A stretch of DNA of 6,479 bases. Origin: Brevibacterium picturae (GTDB lineage: Bacteria > Actinomycetota > Actinomycetes > Actinomycetales > Brevibacteriaceae). The notes beneath the pieces are model-generated. The model made no database searches. It was given only the letters and a program-made list of their open reading frames with translations, and was not told the origin of the DNA. Below, in pieces: positions 5,561-6,479 of this stretch. The stretch covers positions 1 through 6,479 of the forward strand of contig NZ_JAKDJU010000168.1 in assembly GCF_030453725.1 (NCBI RefSeq). Direction: 5' to 3'. The translations under genes and the position numbers were made by a program. Positions within the stretch are counted from its first letter, which is position 1. Each line of letters begins with the position of its first letter.

Positions 5561-6479
5561 ATGTCCACCGTGAGTTCACCCGCACCATCATCCTCATCGA
5601 GCCGGGCTCTGCCGCTCGCCACTCGCGCTGACGGCCTCGTCGGATCGGTCATCGATTCCTCGACCACGCTGCTGGCCTCCTACACGCACGACATTGTGAA
5701 GTTCGGGATGGGCGCACCGGCCCCGGACATGCTTCCCTCCAGCGAATTCGCGCGCATCGCCAAGAGCGTCTTCTCACCGGAGAGCTTCACCTACGGCGAG
5801 ACCCAGGGCGAGCCGGTCCTCATCGACGCTCTGCTGAACTATCTGCAGGACACGTCTCAGATCCCGAACGAGCACTTCGGCGATCGCGAACGACTCGTCA
5901 TCACCTCGGGCGGCATGCAAGGTCTCGACCTGGGATTCAAACTCTTCGTCAGCCCCGGAGACCTCGTGTTCTGCGAATCTCCGACCTACACGAACGGCTC
6001 CGCAACGGCGATGAGCTATGAGGCCGAGGTCATCGAGGTCCCCGTCGACCACGAGGGCATGCAGGTCGATCAGCTCGACGAGCTCGTCGCGCGGGCCGGA
6101 CGAGCACCGTCGGTCATCTACACGATCCCGACATTCCAGAACCCGGCCGGGGTGACGATGTCACGCGAACGCCGCGAGAAGCTCCTCGAGTTCGCCCATC
6201 GCCACAACTCGGTGATTCTCGAGGACAACCCCTACGGCACTCTGCGCTTCTCCGGCGAGGACATCCCCTCGCTCAGCCATCTCAGCCCCAACGACCCACT
6301 CGTCTTCGGCGTGCGTACCTTCTCCAAGTTCGTCGCACCGGGTCTGCGCATCGGGTGGGTCGACATCGACCCACAGATCCGCAACCTCGTCATCAATGCC
6401 AAGCAGACCATGGACACCTGCACGAGCGTCCCGACTCAGCATATGGTCGCCCAGTGGCTGAGCGAAGGCGGCGCGAACG
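5561..6479 (+). CDS. PLP-dependent aminotransferase, class I/II (LysN/ARO8/MocR-domain type), 3' end outside window
   Basis: This cytoplasmic pyridoxal-phosphate transaminase would move an amino group between an amino acid and a 2-oxo acid. The 306 visible residues begin MSTVSSPAPSSSSSRAL, a flexible tail. They continue with VKFGMGAPAPDMLP, FTYGETQGEPVLIDAL (Tyr78, Gly79), the cofactor-phosphate loop SGGMQGLD (116-123) and SPTYTNG (Tyr143). Then come QNPAG (Asn194-Gly197), LEDNPYG (Asp222 to the pyridine nitrogen, Tyr225) and RTFSKFVAPGLRIGW, with the Schiff-base Lys256 and Arg263. These are the fold-type I signatures seen in 2-aminoadipate/aromatic aminotransferases and in the C-terminal half of MocR regulators. 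No winged-helix domain precedes them, so this is an enzyme rather than a MocR regulator. About 100-120 C-terminal residues, including the substrate-carboxylate arginine, are missing. The amino acid substrate is undetermined. Confidence 0.93.
   Translation, partial: MSTVSSPAPSSSSSRALPLATRADGLVGSVIDSSTTLLASYTHDIVKFGMGAPAPDMLPSSEFARIAKSVFSPESFTYGETQGEPVLIDALLNYLQDTSQIPNEHFGDRERLVITSGGMQGLDLGFKLFVSPGDLVFCESPTYTNGSATAMSYEAEVIEVPVDHEGMQVDQLDELVARAGRAPSVIYTIPTFQNPAGVTMSRERREKLLEFAHRHNSVILEDNPYGTLRFSGEDIPSLSHLSPNDPLVFGVRTFSKFVAPGLRIGWVDIDPQIRNLVINAKQTMDTCTSVPTQHMVAQWLSEGGAN

Overview
The window looks like chromosome from a high-GC Gram-positive actinobacterium. The evidence is a GC-rich third codon position throughout, actinobacterial-type PurA and a solute-binding protein made as a lipoprotein rather than a free periplasmic protein. 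A Micrococcales genus such as Brevibacterium is a guess from general feel, not a demonstrated assignment. I see no mobile element, tRNA, rRNA or CRISPR array.

Layout. Positions 1-2761 (minus strand) hold a complete three-gene tripartite tricarboxylate transporter (TTT) operon, transcribed tctC -> tctB -> tctA. Both junctions are 4-base ATGA stop/start overlaps. The tctA 3' end lies beyond position 1. TctC is the extracytoplasmic substrate-binding lipoprotein, TctB the small membrane subunit and TctA the large membrane subunit with the duplicated PGxG-containing halves. Together they would import a small organic acid, possibly a (tri)carboxylate; the substrate cannot be read from sequence. Upstream (2762-2992) is a 231-bp gap rich in dyads: a 12-bp perfect hairpin just past purA, a cluster of three GCCGRTATC-type half-sites, and a 15-bp palindrome touching the tctC start codon.

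Positions 2993-4279 (minus) are purA, adenylosuccinate synthetase, complete and ordinary. A 246-bp divergent gap (4280-4525) follows, with a short palindrome and a weak promoter candidate. Next come an alpha/beta-hydrolase gene of unknown substrate (4526-5344, plus) and a 216-bp gap containing a perfect tandem duplication of 22 bp and a plausible promoter. Last is a PLP-dependent fold-type I aminotransferase of the LysN/ARO8/MocR-domain type (5561 onward, plus), which runs off the right edge.

Functionally the window is a mix of housekeeping (purA), solute uptake (tct) and unplaced metabolism (hydrolase, aminotransferase). Nothing shows that these units work together. I found no clear evidence of an undescribed multi-gene system. 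The most interesting material is non-coding: the candidate operators upstream of tctC, the tandem 22-mer, and the palindrome before the hydrolase.
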